From IMG/VR virus record IMGVR_UViG_3300032180_000385, positions 62,001 to 126,000 of that record: a stretch of DNA of 64,000 nucleotides; one strand, written 5' to 3'. This document shows positions 49,268-56,417 of this stretch, piece by piece; within the stretch, counting starts at the first letter, position 1; every line of letters starts with the position of its first letter. The stretch comes from a virus. Position numbers and translations under genes: made by a program. Under the pieces are notes generated by a model, which saw only the letters and a program-made list of their open reading frames with translations, was not told where the DNA came from and did not search any database.

Positions 49268-49521
49268 GTCCCCGGCTGCCCTCTCCGCACGGTTCCGTCA
49301 GGCAGGATAACATCCGGAACGACGACGAGACGAGGCTGACCCAGCAGCCAAACTTTCTCCAGCGAGAAAATCTTCCGGATAAGAATATCTCCCTGTGAAT
49401 CGTCCCACTCATCAGCAGTAACAATATAGCTCGATCCCAGCGGGGGAGGCTCGGTATGCCATTCCTCGATATACCGAAAGCCTGATGCTTGCACCAAAAC
49501 CCTGGAAACTACCTCACTCAT
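49264..49521 (-). CDS. small protein with C-terminal PDVILPDG peptide, 85 aa
   Basis: Residues 1-62 are beta-rich (V-S-R-V-L-V-Q-A-S-G-F, S-S-Y-I-V-T-A-D-E-W). The last 20 residues read L-V-V-V-P-D-V-I-L-P-D-G-T-V-R-R, the same peptide that begins the terminase and five ORFs at 43-44 kb, here at the opposite end of the protein. Translationally coupled on both sides. Confidence 0.6.
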   Translation of the reverse strand: MSEVVSRVLVQASGFRYIEEWHTEPPPLGSSYIVTADEWDDSQGDILIRKIFSLEKVWLLGQPRLVVVPDVILPDGTVRRGQPGT

Positions 49522-49814
49522 CCAAACGCCCCCGGGCTGGTCATCGCGTGCAACCGTCGGCCTACCTCACCGGCCACCGCCAGCTGGAACGCTGCCTGAG
49601 TACGCTCTAGTCCGAGATCGGCCGGAATCGGTACCCTCGTACTCTCCTGGCAGAAGACGACCTGACCATGCGTCGCGCCGCCCATCACCCGTCCGACCAC
49701 AGTCGCGGTCGCCCGATCCGCTGTTTCCCGGACCGCCGCGTCCCATGCCTGCCGGAAGTCATCGTGCTCCAGCGCGAACAGTGTCACGTGGATAAGGTCG
49801 TTCGTCTCTTCCAT
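49518..49814 (-). CDS. small protein, 98 aa
   Basis: L-I-H-V-T-L-F-A-L-E-H-D-D-F-R-Q-A-W then T-A-T-V-V-G-R-V-M-G-G-A-T-H-G. Helix plus strands; C-terminal L-A-V-A-G-E-V-G-R-R. Function unknown. Confidence 0.5.
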   Translation of the reverse strand: MEETNDLIHVTLFALEHDDFRQAWDAAVRETADRATATVVGRVMGGATHGQVVFCQESTRVPIPADLGLERTQAAFQLAVAGEVGRRLHAMTSPGAFG

Positions 49815-49816
49815 GC

Positions 49817-50071
49817 TTACTCCCGCCCTTCAGCGTAGCCTGGACCGCGAAGCTCCTGCTGTCCCTTCCAGCTCACTCTACGCTCCAGCTCGTCCTGCGC
49901 TGCCTGTTTCAGCAGCCCGGCCGCCTTCGCCAGCCGCTGCAAATCCTTACTGTCTTCTAGCCAGCGCATCTCAGCATAGACCTCACCCGGAATATCATTC
50001 AAAGCGTAGGCGAGTGCCCTGGCGGAAACCGCCGTTATCTGCGTTGCCGGATCTCTGCCTGAATCGTCCAT
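49817..50071 (-). CDS. small helical protein, 84 aa
   Basis: ATG 50071, GGAAAGGAAAG upstream. Helical (A-R-A-L-A-Y-A-L-N-D-I, L-Q-R-L-A-K-A-A-G-L-L-K). First gene after the lipoprotein 50146. Function unknown. Confidence 0.5.
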   Translation of the reverse strand: MDDSGRDPATQITAVSARALAYALNDIPGEVYAEMRWLEDSKDLQRLAKAAGLLKQAAQDELERRVSWKGQQELRGPGYAEGRE

Positions 50072-50145
50072 AACAGCTTTCCTTTCCAGATGCCGGAACC
50101 CGGCCACGAGCTTTCGCGTGACCGGGTTCCAGTGCTCTTCCGAAG

Positions 50146-50685
50146 TTACGCCGCAGGAAGCGTGAACGTACCCGTCACCGTGAAGGTGGTCAACGCGCTA
50201 CCGGGAACCGGGTTGACGTTCTGCGAATTATCGCACCCGCGCCCGCCCGTTAGCCGCGGCATGGTAGCGGTGAAAACAACCCAGTACGTCCCCTTCCCGG
50301 TGATCCCCTTGTACGCGCCCGTGCTGCCAGGCACTAGATGGAACGTCCCGGTCTCGGAAAACTTAATCGAGCAGGTTCGAGGATTGAAGATCGTTCCCGG
50401 GCTGCGGGTCTGCTTGTGGTAAACGCGGAGACCGCCCTTGCTGAGCTTCAGCGTGTCGGTACCGGCATTGCTATTGCCGCTGAGGGTGATGCTCCCGGTG
50501 TCGGCAAACAGGCCGCTGGCCTTCAACGGGATCGTCGGGGCGTTCGCCACACTCGTTGTCGTCCCAGTGATGACCTCCGTACCCGTTCGCGGCACTGGCG
50601 CCGTCGAACTGCTGCTCGACGAGCTGGAGCAGGCCGCCAGCCCGGCCGTAGCGAGAACAGCGATTACTGCGAGGATCTTTCTCAC
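50146..50685 (-). CDS. secreted lipoprotein, 179 aa
   Basis: Signal peptide with lipobox L-A-A-C, followed by a run of Ser. Mature part is all-beta with Cys near R-T-C-S-I-K-F and G-G-R-G-C-D-N. Resembles host actinobacterial secreted beta-barrel proteins more than phage proteins. Overlaps the upstream secreted protein by ATGA, so the pair moves together; probably host-derived cargo. Confidence 0.6.
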   Translation of the reverse strand: MRKILAVIAVLATAGLAACSSSSSSSSTAPVPRTGTEVITGTTTSVANAPTIPLKASGLFADTGSITLSGNSNAGTDTLKLSKGGLRVYHKQTRSPGTIFNPRTCSIKFSETGTFHLVPGSTGAYKGITGKGTYWVVFTATMPRLTGGRGCDNSQNVNPVPGSALTTFTVTGTFTLPAA

Positions 50686-51920
50686 GTTGTCACCTTCCAG
50701 GTGAACGTTGCGGTGGCGTGCACCGTGGTAACCGCTTCGGTTCCGGTGACGTGGACGGTATAAGTAGCAATATGCGTGGGTGTGCCGGTGATCTTGCCTG
50801 TAGAACTGATGTGCAGTCCAGCCGGAAGTCCGCTGGCAGTAAAGCTAACCGATCGGTGGACAGTAACTGGCGAGGTGCAGGCGCTACCGAAAGGCTCAGT
50901 GCAGTAGACGGTCGTCGCCGAAGCATGAATCTGCAGGCTAACCGCGTGATTAACACGAGTCGTCTGAGTACCTGGGCTCGGCACGAACACCCCATCCGAC
51001 AGGGCACACGCGCTGCCGACATTACTCCACTCAGGCTGCTCAACGTACTTGCTGCTGCCAATGCTCTGGGTGAAGACACCCGACCATGCGCACTTGTCGC
51101 CATTCTCGAAACCGGCCGCATCCCACCATGCGCTCAGCTGCGGGTCGTTGACCGATTCCGCGAACTCGTGACCGCCGACAATCGACCAGCCCTGAAGCGC
51201 CGGAGACGGGCCGGACGGAAGGAAGTCCGCCCCGCAATTGCCGCCCTGATCAGGCATGTACGGCTCGTTGGTGTAGGACAACTCAAGTGAGCCATCACTA
51301 GCCCAGCTATGCCAGGCGCAGTAGGAAGAGCCGAAGCCGCCACCAGGATTAGTGCCGGACGGGCTGACCACGATAATCTGGGTGTTGGCGTTGATCAGCT
51401 GCCCATGTGCCTTGAAGTAGTTAGCGTAGGCGACGGCGACCGCAGCGAGCTGTGCCTGCGTCGCGCTGGCGGGCGGGTTACTGCAGTCCGCGACCGCACC
51501 GTAAAGAACCTTGCCGCTGAACTCCGAACGCTGACCCGGAACACCGTGATACTGAGTCATGGTGTTTGACAGCAGATCCGGACCAGTACCCCGGGCATTG
51601 AAGAAGTTGATCAGGTAATTCTCGTCAGCCAGCCCGTGACCTTGCTGACCAACGCACGCGGAATGCCACCACTTACCCCAGAAGACGAGGTAGACGCGCG
51701 GGGTAGTCTGAACCGGCCCGCCGTGATAGGCGAGGTTGCCGCTGCCGAGCTTCCCGAGGGTAGCAAGCGACGCGGCACCGCCCTTCGTTGGAAGATAGTT
51801 GATCGGAGAAGTAGCCGTCGGTGGTGCACTGCGGCGCATGGCGCTAGCAGCCCCGGCGGGGATAGCCATCGTCATCGCTACGGCTGCGATTGAGATGAGA
51901 GCCAGGATGATCTTTTTCAC
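50682..51920 (-). CDS. secreted host-like putative metallopeptidase with Ig-like tail
   Basis: 412 residues. Sec signal peptide (M-K-K-I-I-L-A-L-I, cleavage near A-G-A-A-S-A). Central domain has Y-L-V-F-W-G-K-W-W, T-Q-Y-H-G-V-P-G and G-G-H-E-F-A-E-S-V-N-D-P followed by N-G-D-K-C-A-W: an H-E-x3-(E/D)-like arrangement suggesting metal binding. The last 90 residues are an Ig-like fold with G-L-P-A-G-L-H-I-S and G-K-I-T-G-T-P-T. Exported proteins of this kind are common in actinobacteria. In a phage this looks like a moron. Confidence 0.65.
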   Translation of the reverse strand: MKKIILALISIAAVAMTMAIPAGAASAMRRSAPPTATSPINYLPTKGGAASLATLGKLGSGNLAYHGGPVQTTPRVYLVFWGKWWHSACVGQQGHGLADENYLINFFNARGTGPDLLSNTMTQYHGVPGQRSEFSGKVLYGAVADCSNPPASATQAQLAAVAVAYANYFKAHGQLINANTQIIVVSPSGTNPGGGFGSSYCAWHSWASDGSLELSYTNEPYMPDQGGNCGADFLPSGPSPALQGWSIVGGHEFAESVNDPQLSAWWDAAGFENGDKCAWSGVFTQSIGSSKYVEQPEWSNVGSACALSDGVFVPSPGTQTTRVNHAVSLQIHASATTVYCTEPFGSACTSPVTVHRSVSFTASGLPAGLHISSTGKITGTPTHIATYTVHVTGTEAVTTVHATATFTWKVTT

Positions 51921-51978
51921 TCTTGTCCTTTCGAGTACTTTCTGTCCCTAAGGGGACCACGTACCCCACCACGATACC

Positions 51979-52161
51979 CTACCTTGACCGTCGCGGGTAG
52001 CGCCTCGCCCGACGACCGCATGAACACCGGGAAATTTCCTCGACAGTGACGCCGTTCCAGCGATTTTCCAGCCAGAACATCTCCCGGTGACGGCGGAGCG
52101 CACACGACGGCCACAGTAGCCAGCGGCGCAGCTCCCAGTTGTCAAGCAGGACGCCCTTCAC
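51979..52161 (-). CDS. small basic protein, 60 aa
   Basis: Chosen among three overlapping frames because its GTG overlaps the upstream stop (GTGA). W-E-L-R-R-W-L-L-W-P-S-C-A and a basic C-terminus. Function unknown. Confidence 0.4.
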   Translation of the reverse strand: MKGVLLDNWELRRWLLWPSCALRRHREMFWLENRWNGVTVEEISRCSCGRRARRYPRRSR

Positions 52162-52391
52162 CCGAAGTCTTCCCGCTCATCGGGCTCCAGAGCACACCCG
52201 CAAACGTAAGCAATCAACTGTTTGCTGACACCGACCTCCCGGGCCAGCCGGCCGAAGGTCCAGCGCTTCGGATCTTCCTGGCGAAGCTGGCGGATGATGA
52301 TATCACGCAGGTAGCGGCGGCGGTGGGCCTGATCATCCAGGTCCGCTGCCGCCGCGTGGTGCTCCCTCGCCTGCGCTATCCGGACATCCAC
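52158..52391 (-). CDS. helix-turn-helix protein, 77 aa
   Basis: W-T-F-G-R-L-A-R-E-V-G-V-S-K-Q-L-I-A-Y-V is a clear helix-turn-helix. It lies right after the Ro60 gene and may regulate this cluster. Basic N-terminal helix precedes it. Confidence 0.65.
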   Translation of the reverse strand: MDVRIAQAREHHAAAADLDDQAHRRRYLRDIIIRQLRQEDPKRWTFGRLAREVGVSKQLIAYVCGCALEPDEREDFG

Positions 52392-52415
52392 GGCCGACTA
52401 CCTGCCTGCACCTGT

Positions 52416-54017
52416 TCAGATATCTCCTCGCGCGTGATCTGCAAGCAGGGTCGGAATAGCTGAGTCAAAACCCGAGACATCGAGTTCTCGTCCATCCTCG
52501 GGACGAGCGATGCTGAACTCAGTCGGCGAGATCGCGATGACCTGAAGCCGGGCGTCGATGCCCATCTTCTGCCGGTACTCTTCCAGAGCCTGATGCGGGT
52601 GAATCGGACCGTACCAGGTCTCCCCATCCGTCCACACTCTGAAAACATCCGCTTGCACTCGGTGACGAGTCGCCCAGGTCATCGGCGCCGCGCAGTCAGT
52701 GGATCCGCCCCAGACGCTCATGATCTTGGCGATAACGGCGTCAAGGCGCATCCGCGGCGACAGGTCGATCGGAAGCAGTTCGGTGCTGAAGGTGAACATG
52801 CCGGAATACGGCTCGGTCTTCTGGGTGACCATGGCCATGGCAGCGACCGCCTCGACGGCGGTGAACGGGTACCCGGCAATCGCCCAGCCCATCGAGCCAG
52901 ACGTGTCGGTGGCGTTGACGATCCGCTTTCCGGACGGCTCAACCGAACCGTAGGCCGCGTAGAATCCCGCATCGCAGGCGTCGGTGATGACCGGAACCGG
53001 GGTCCAGGTGCCGCCCCTGCCGCGCATCGGACGGCCGGCCGCGTATGCCTTCAAGGTGAGCAGCATCTCAACAGGATGGATGCGAGCCTTCGCCAGTCCG
53101 GCCGAGTCGGCGATCCTGGTGGCGACGTCGCTGGTCAGGCTGTCCATCGGGGCGAGCACGCCGAGCCGGGTCAGCTTGGCCAGGTTGCGAGTCAGCGCGC
53201 CCAGCGGAACGTTGCCGTTCGCGATCAGCGCCCGCCATACGTCAGCGTTCCCCGTTGCCTCGGACGGCAGCATCTCGTGCGACAGGGAGCGACAGCCCTC
53301 GATGATCGAAACCCACTCGCTGACGTCCTGGGTGGCGTGCGCAGCTGCAGCAGCCTGGACAACCGGAATCCCGGCCAGCTCATCGCCGAGAACGCCCTTA
53401 GCGATGTAATTCCACAGAGCCTGCTGCCGCGTGTTGCCGTGGTGCTGGACGTGCGCGAGCCGGATCAGGTCACGCTGCGCCCACTTATCCCGCTGCTTGT
53501 ACTTGAGCACCTGGTAGGCGGCACCCTCAGTGCTCTGGCCGGTGTACCAGTTACGGACGCCCTTGATAAGCTGCGGACCCCAGCCGCGGAACATCTCCGC
53601 GTACAGCGCGTACTTCAGGATGTGACCGCCGGTGCGCGCGACCTGCGGCAGTGCCCACAGGGCATGAGCGCGAGCCTCAGTGCTGCCCAGGCCGGATGCC
53701 GCCGCGAGAGCGAAGAGCGCTGGGTCGTTGCACGGTGCCCGGCCCGCCTGGCTGATCGCTACCGCATCGTTGACGAGTCGCGGATCGGATGCCTTTGCGA
53801 GCTTGGTGACTACCCCGGCATTATCACGGGTGAGATCACGCTCGGTAACGTAGTACGTTCCGCCTTCGACCCCCAATGTCAAAAACCTGTTGAGCCGCGC
53901 GTAATCGTCGATGACGAAGACAAACCCGCCCGCGTTGTTCTTGACCTGGTCCTCACGGGCCGGCTCGGACTGCGGAGTGCGCCTCGGGGTGACATGACGC
54001 TCCAGCGCGCTGCTCAT
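52416..54017 (-). CDS. TROVE/vWA protein (Ro60 / Rsr homologue)
   Basis: 533 residues from ATG 54017 (AAAGGA upstream). TROVE domain residues ~30-330 with N-W-Y-T, Q-V-L-K-Y-K-Q-R-D-K-W-A and R-D-L-I-R-L-A-H-V. The vWA domain has the metal site D-T-S-G-S-M-G at about residue 371 and W-T-D-G-E-T. Ro60 proteins form a ring that binds misfolded RNA and Y RNAs; bacterial forms work with Y RNAs that mimic tRNA, and phage copies are known. Here the gene's own leader and the ~1 kb upstream hold related structured RNAs. Confidence 0.9.
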   Translation of the reverse strand: MSSALERHVTPRRTPQSEPAREDQVKNNAGGFVFVIDDYARLNRFLTLGVEGGTYYVTERDLTRDNAGVVTKLAKASDPRLVNDAVAISQAGRAPCNDPALFALAAASGLGSTEARAHALWALPQVARTGGHILKYALYAEMFRGWGPQLIKGVRNWYTGQSTEGAAYQVLKYKQRDKWAQRDLIRLAHVQHHGNTRQQALWNYIAKGVLGDELAGIPVVQAAAAAHATQDVSEWVSIIEGCRSLSHEMLPSEATGNADVWRALIANGNVPLGALTRNLAKLTRLGVLAPMDSLTSDVATRIADSAGLAKARIHPVEMLLTLKAYAAGRPMRGRGGTWTPVPVITDACDAGFYAAYGSVEPSGKRIVNATDTSGSMGWAIAGYPFTAVEAVAAMAMVTQKTEPYSGMFTFSTELLPIDLSPRMRLDAVIAKIMSVWGGSTDCAAPMTWATRHRVQADVFRVWTDGETWYGPIHPHQALEEYRQKMGIDARLQVIAISPTEFSIARPEDGRELDVSGFDSAIPTLLADHARGDI

Positions 54018-54056
54018 CAGAAAAATCCTTTCTCGTACTGCGATATAAAAGCAGAA

Positions 54057-54129
54057 GCCCTGCGGGCATAAGAACGGCTGACGGATTGCCATGGTTTGAG
54101 TGATAACCGTCTGCCTCCGGCTCGCAGGG
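54057..54129 (-). ncRNA. structured RNA element R6 (Ro60 leader)
   Basis: Closed by CCCTGCGaGC / GCcCGCAGGG (A-C mismatch). Inside is a hairpin GACGG / CCGTC, with the family motifs CGAGCCGGA, GGTTATC and TTATGCCCGC. Nearly the same as R5 except for the hairpin loop. Lies 40 bases before the Ro60 start. Confidence 0.65.
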
Positions 54130-54135
54130 TGCTGC

Positions 54136-54432
54136 TCAGAACTGCGTCTCGGTAAGAGCCTCAACGATGGTGATCTCCGGCGGGCCTTGCGCACCGACTT
54201 CCGCGATGAATGACTGCAGAGCAGGGTTGGCGAAGAACTGCTGGAACTGCTCCGCGGTCTCCCACTCGTCGACGACCACGACGATGCCGTCGCCGATGCC
54301 GAACTGGTGATGGAGCGCGCCCTGTGACTGGCTTGAATCGGTGATTTCCGTGAACACAGCGGCCCGATCGGTCAGGGCCTGACGGAACACTGCGGTATCA
54401 CCGGGGAACTTCATGATGACGAGTACGCTCAT
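54136..54432 (-). CDS. ABM-like (dimeric ferredoxin-like fold) protein, 98 aa
   Basis: V-L-V-I-M-K-F-P-G-D at the start, H-H-Q-F-G-I-G-D-G-I-V-V-V-V-D-E-W in the centre, then A-E-Q-F-Q-Q-F-F-A-N-P-A-L. Pattern of antibiotic-biosynthesis-monooxygenase-like small proteins. Located between two structured leaders (R5 upstream, R6 downstream). A second ABM-like protein is at 62062. Function unknown. Confidence 0.6.
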   Translation of the reverse strand: MSVLVIMKFPGDTAVFRQALTDRAAVFTEITDSSQSQGALHHQFGIGDGIVVVVDEWETAEQFQQFFANPALQSFIAEVGAQGPPEITIVEALTETQF

Positions 54433-54460
54433 CGGATAAATCCTTTCGTGGCTGACTAAA

Positions 54461-54528
54461 GCCCTGCGGGCGTAAGAACGACTGACGGGTTTCGTCCAAG
54501 ATAACCGTCTGCCTCCGGCTCGCAGGGC
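54461..54528 (-). ncRNA. structured RNA element R5 (leader of the ABM-like gene)
   Basis: Outer stem GCCCTGCGaGC / GCcCGCAGGGC, inner hairpin GACGG / CCGTC, motifs CGAGCCGGA, GGTTATC, TTACGCCCGC. Same form as R6 and 28 bases before the ATG at 54432. The order of the two halves is permuted relative to R1-R4. Confidence 0.65.
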
Positions 54529-54635
54529 CTCGGCATGCGTGCGGGTACGGCGGGCGTAAAGCTTCTTCCGGGTGCTCGGCCAATTGAGCATGCAGACCAA
54601 ACCTTTCGGATGGACTGCGGAGGAATCGAACCTTC

Positions 54636-54705
54636 GATAACCGGAGGATTCCGGCTCGCCGCGATGTAGTTGTGTGTAAGTGCGGCGGGCATATGTCGTA
54701 TCCGG
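54636..54705 (-). ncRNA. structured RNA element R4
   Basis: Stem a CCGGA / TCCGG, stem b GCcCGCCGC / GCGGCGaGC, ATATGCCCGC and CGAGCCGGA motifs, ends GGTTATC. A T-arm-like hairpin (54619-54635) follows at once. Shares an identical run of more than 25 bases with R3. Confidence 0.65.
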
Positions 54706-54768
54706 AAGTGGAGAAGCCGCACTCCCTAACCCTTGCAGGCCGGGGGATTCGAACCCCATATCCCATCA

Positions 54769-54843
54769 GATAACCGGACGCGTCCGGCTCGCCGCGATGT
54801 AGTTGTGTGTTAATCAGCATAGCGGGCATAAAATCCGTCCCGG
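54769..54843 (-). ncRNA. structured RNA element R3
   Basis: Stem a CCGGG / TCCGG, stem b GCcCGC / GCGaGC, TTATGCCCGC motif, ends GGTTATC. Preceded by a tRNA-like D-arm (54860-54884) and followed by a T-arm-like hairpin (54743-54757). Confidence 0.65.
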
Positions 54844-54889
54844 CATATATCATGCTGGTGCTCTATCCATTGAGCTACCCGATCTTACA

Positions 54890-55048
54890 ACCGGAGCGAG
54901 GATTCGAACCTCGCTACCCCCAGCTCCCGCGATAACCAGGTCGATCCGGCTCGCCATGCTAAGTCCGTGAACACTATGCGGTTGTCAGTGACAGCAGGCA
55001 TAAGTTCAGTCCCGGCATTTTCGGTGCTCCATCCTGAGCTACCCCGGT
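54890..55048 (-). tRNA. candidate interrupted tRNA-like unit (contains R2)
   Basis: ACCGGGG (55048-55042), TA and a D-arm GCTC-6-GAGC. About 110 bases later come a T-arm CGAGG-TTCGAAT-CCTCG and CTCCGGT, which pairs with the first seven bases (one G-U). No CCA is encoded and a normal anticodon arm cannot be formed. Element R2 occupies the anticodon region. Could be a tRNA mimic or a tRNA with an insert; the type call is provisional. Confidence 0.4.
54931..55015 (-). ncRNA. structured RNA element R2
   Basis: Stem a CCGGG / CCTGG, stem b GCcTGC / GGCGaGC region, TTATGCCTGC and CGAGCCGGA motifs, ends GGTTATC. Lies between a D-arm (55026-55039) and a T-arm (54897-54913). Confidence 0.6.
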
Positions 55049-55095
55049 CTCCCGGGAGCAGGGACTCCCACCCCGCGTCCACCGGCTTAGAAGGC

Positions 55096-55148
55096 GATAA
55101 CCAGGTCGATCCGGCTTGCTGTCGTACAGCAGCTTACACGGTTCCTGA
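55096..55148 (-). ncRNA. structured RNA element R1 (diverged, short loop)
   Basis: Stem a TCAGG / CCTGG, stem b GCTGCTGT / ACAGC(A)AGC closed by a three-base loop, then AGCCGGA and GGTTATC. First element of the array, about 90 bases from the divergent cupin gene. Confidence 0.5.
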
Positions 55149-55237
55149 CGGAGCGCAAGGGGGATTTTCCCCGCTACAGCCATCGTGTACCGTGAGCATC
55201 GCAGACGAGCAGACAGGACAAGGAGAAGGGCGAGATC

Positions 55238-55594
55238 ATGCTGGAAGTGAAGAACCTCGGCACACCCGACGACCACCGCGTGTTCCCGAACGGGCAGCTG
55301 GATGTCGTAACCGTGGGCGCGATGACCTTCGGGTTCGCTACCTTCGAGCCCGGTTGGCGCTGGACGCAGTCGCTGCGGTCGATCGTCGGCACGGACACTT
55401 GCCAGGCGGCGCACAACGGATACTGCGCGAGCGGAAGCATGCACATCCTCATGGATGATGGAACAGAATCCGACATCGGGCCAGGCGACGCGTTCGTCAT
55501 CTCGCCGGGACATGACGCCTGGGTGACCGGGAACGAGCCATGCATCGCCTACGACTTCTCTGGCTACGCGAACTACGCCAAGCCTCAGGAGTAG
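55238..55594 (+). CDS. small cupin protein, 118 aa
   Basis: F-E-P-G-W-R-W-T-Q-S near residue 35, G-S-M-H-I-L-M-D-D-G and G-P-G-D-A-F-V-I-S-P-G-H-D: a single-domain cupin. GGAGAAGGG upstream. Divergent from the RNA array. Looks like a host metabolic protein; a strong hairpin terminator follows. Confidence 0.75.
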   Translation: MLEVKNLGTPDDHRVFPNGQLDVVTVGAMTFGFATFEPGWRWTQSLRSIVGTDTCQAAHNGYCASGSMHILMDDGTESDIGPGDAFVISPGHDAWVTGNEPCIAYDFSGYANYAKPQE

Positions 55595-55606
55595 TCCTCG
55601 CACAGC

Positions 55607-55638
55607 GAAGGCCCCCGACGTTCTCGTCAGGGGCCTTC
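55607..55638. terminator. bidirectional intrinsic-type terminator hairpin
   Basis: GAAGGCCCC(C)GACG, loop TTCT, CGTC(A)GGGGCCTTC between two convergent genes. Very stable stem with A/T-containing flanks on both sides. Confidence 0.7.
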
Positions 55639-55649
55639 ATCTTGCCCGG

Positions 55650-56186
55650 CTAGGCCGACGGCGGCACCGCCGTGTGGCTCTCAACATAGGCACGAACCAC
55701 GGAGTAGAGAGCCCGCTGGCCCGCCACGATCGCCGCAGCCAGTCCGATGAAAGCACCAAAGCCCCAGCCGATGGAGAGTCCTGGTATCCCCGAGTCCGGC
55801 TTGTCGAAAAACGCGATCAGCACGAGAAGCAGCTGAACGGCGGTCCCGATGGCGAGCAGGTTCCCGTGCGCAGCAGGAGAGATCAGCCGGCCCCAGGCCG
55901 TGGTTGCCACTAGGTAACCGATCAGCGCGAGCGCGACAAGGAACTCGACCCACATCCATCCGTAGTAGGTGGCGTCCGTACTTCCCCCGATCGAGTACCC
56001 GAATCCGCTAATCGAAGCGGTGTACCAGGGCAGGAAAAGCGCGATCAGCGCGACGAGGGACGCCACTCCGACAACCTTGTCGACGTTGGTCAGCCGACTC
56101 AGATCGAAACTGACCGGGGCCTGGCTCACCGAACGCGGCGCTGGTTCTGGTGCCGGTGTCCCGTTGTCCTTATTTTCTATGGGCAT
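55650..56186 (-). CDS. four-span membrane protein, 178 aa
   Basis: Pro-rich cytoplasmic N-terminus, then hydrophobic segments at about 37-57, 77-97, 107-127 and 137-160. F-L-P-W-Y-T-A after the first span is typical of a widespread actinobacterial membrane family of unknown function. Possibly host-derived. Confidence 0.65.
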   Translation of the reverse strand: MPIENKDNGTPAPEPAPRSVSQAPVSFDLSRLTNVDKVVGVASLVALIALFLPWYTASISGFGYSIGGSTDATYYGWMWVEFLVALALIGYLVATTAWGRLISPAAHGNLLAIGTAVQLLLVLIAFFDKPDSGIPGLSIGWGFGAFIGLAAAIVAGQRALYSVVRAYVESHTAVPPSA

Positions 56187-56264
56187 CTTCCGCCTCTTCC
56201 TCTTTCTTTCGTCACATCTTAGACTCTATGATACTACTAGACCAACACTACAGGGAAGGTAGCC

Positions 56265-56417
56265 GTGCAACAGTCACGCATCAGGAAACCATCCGTTCCC
56301 AGAAGAGTAACCGCCGTCACCGTCATCGAAGTTCCGGCAGACCTCCGCGATGAGCAGTTGAGCGATGACGTAAGCTGCTGCCTCGGTGAGATCGACGAGC
56401 TGCTCGCTGACAACTAG
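56265..56417 (+). CDS. small acidic protein, 50 aa
   Basis: GTG after GGGAAGG; TGATACTAC extended -10 lies 50 bases upstream. Basic N-terminus, then V-I-E-V-P-A-D-L-R-D-E-Q and a Cys pair. It is antisense to the end of the 56274-56732 gene, so one of the two overlapping ends is probably not used. Confidence 0.4.
   Translation: MQQSRIRKPSVPRRVTAVTVIEVPADLRDEQLSDDVSCCLGEIDELLADN

Noticed and set aside
52593-54071. 492-codon plus-strand ORF opposite Ro60
   Set aside because: Its composition is the complement of the TROVE gene; the minus strand has clear domain motifs.
54136-54759. Extended reading frame with repeated Y-A-R-R and L-H-R-G-E-P segments
   Set aside because: The repeated peptide is best explained by the repeated RNA elements; the frames differ between copies and the stems covary at base level.
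54619-54913. Circularly permuted tRNA genes (3' half before 5' half)
   Set aside because: One anticodon stem (CCAGC/GCTGG) would fit this reading, but the acceptor halves then fail to pair, while the normal order gives seven pairs for the first unit.
54436-55150. Group I self-splicing introns in tRNA genes
   Set aside because: The inserts are only about 110 bases and I cannot find the P, Q, R, S core strings; conserved parts form a simple two-stem unit instead.
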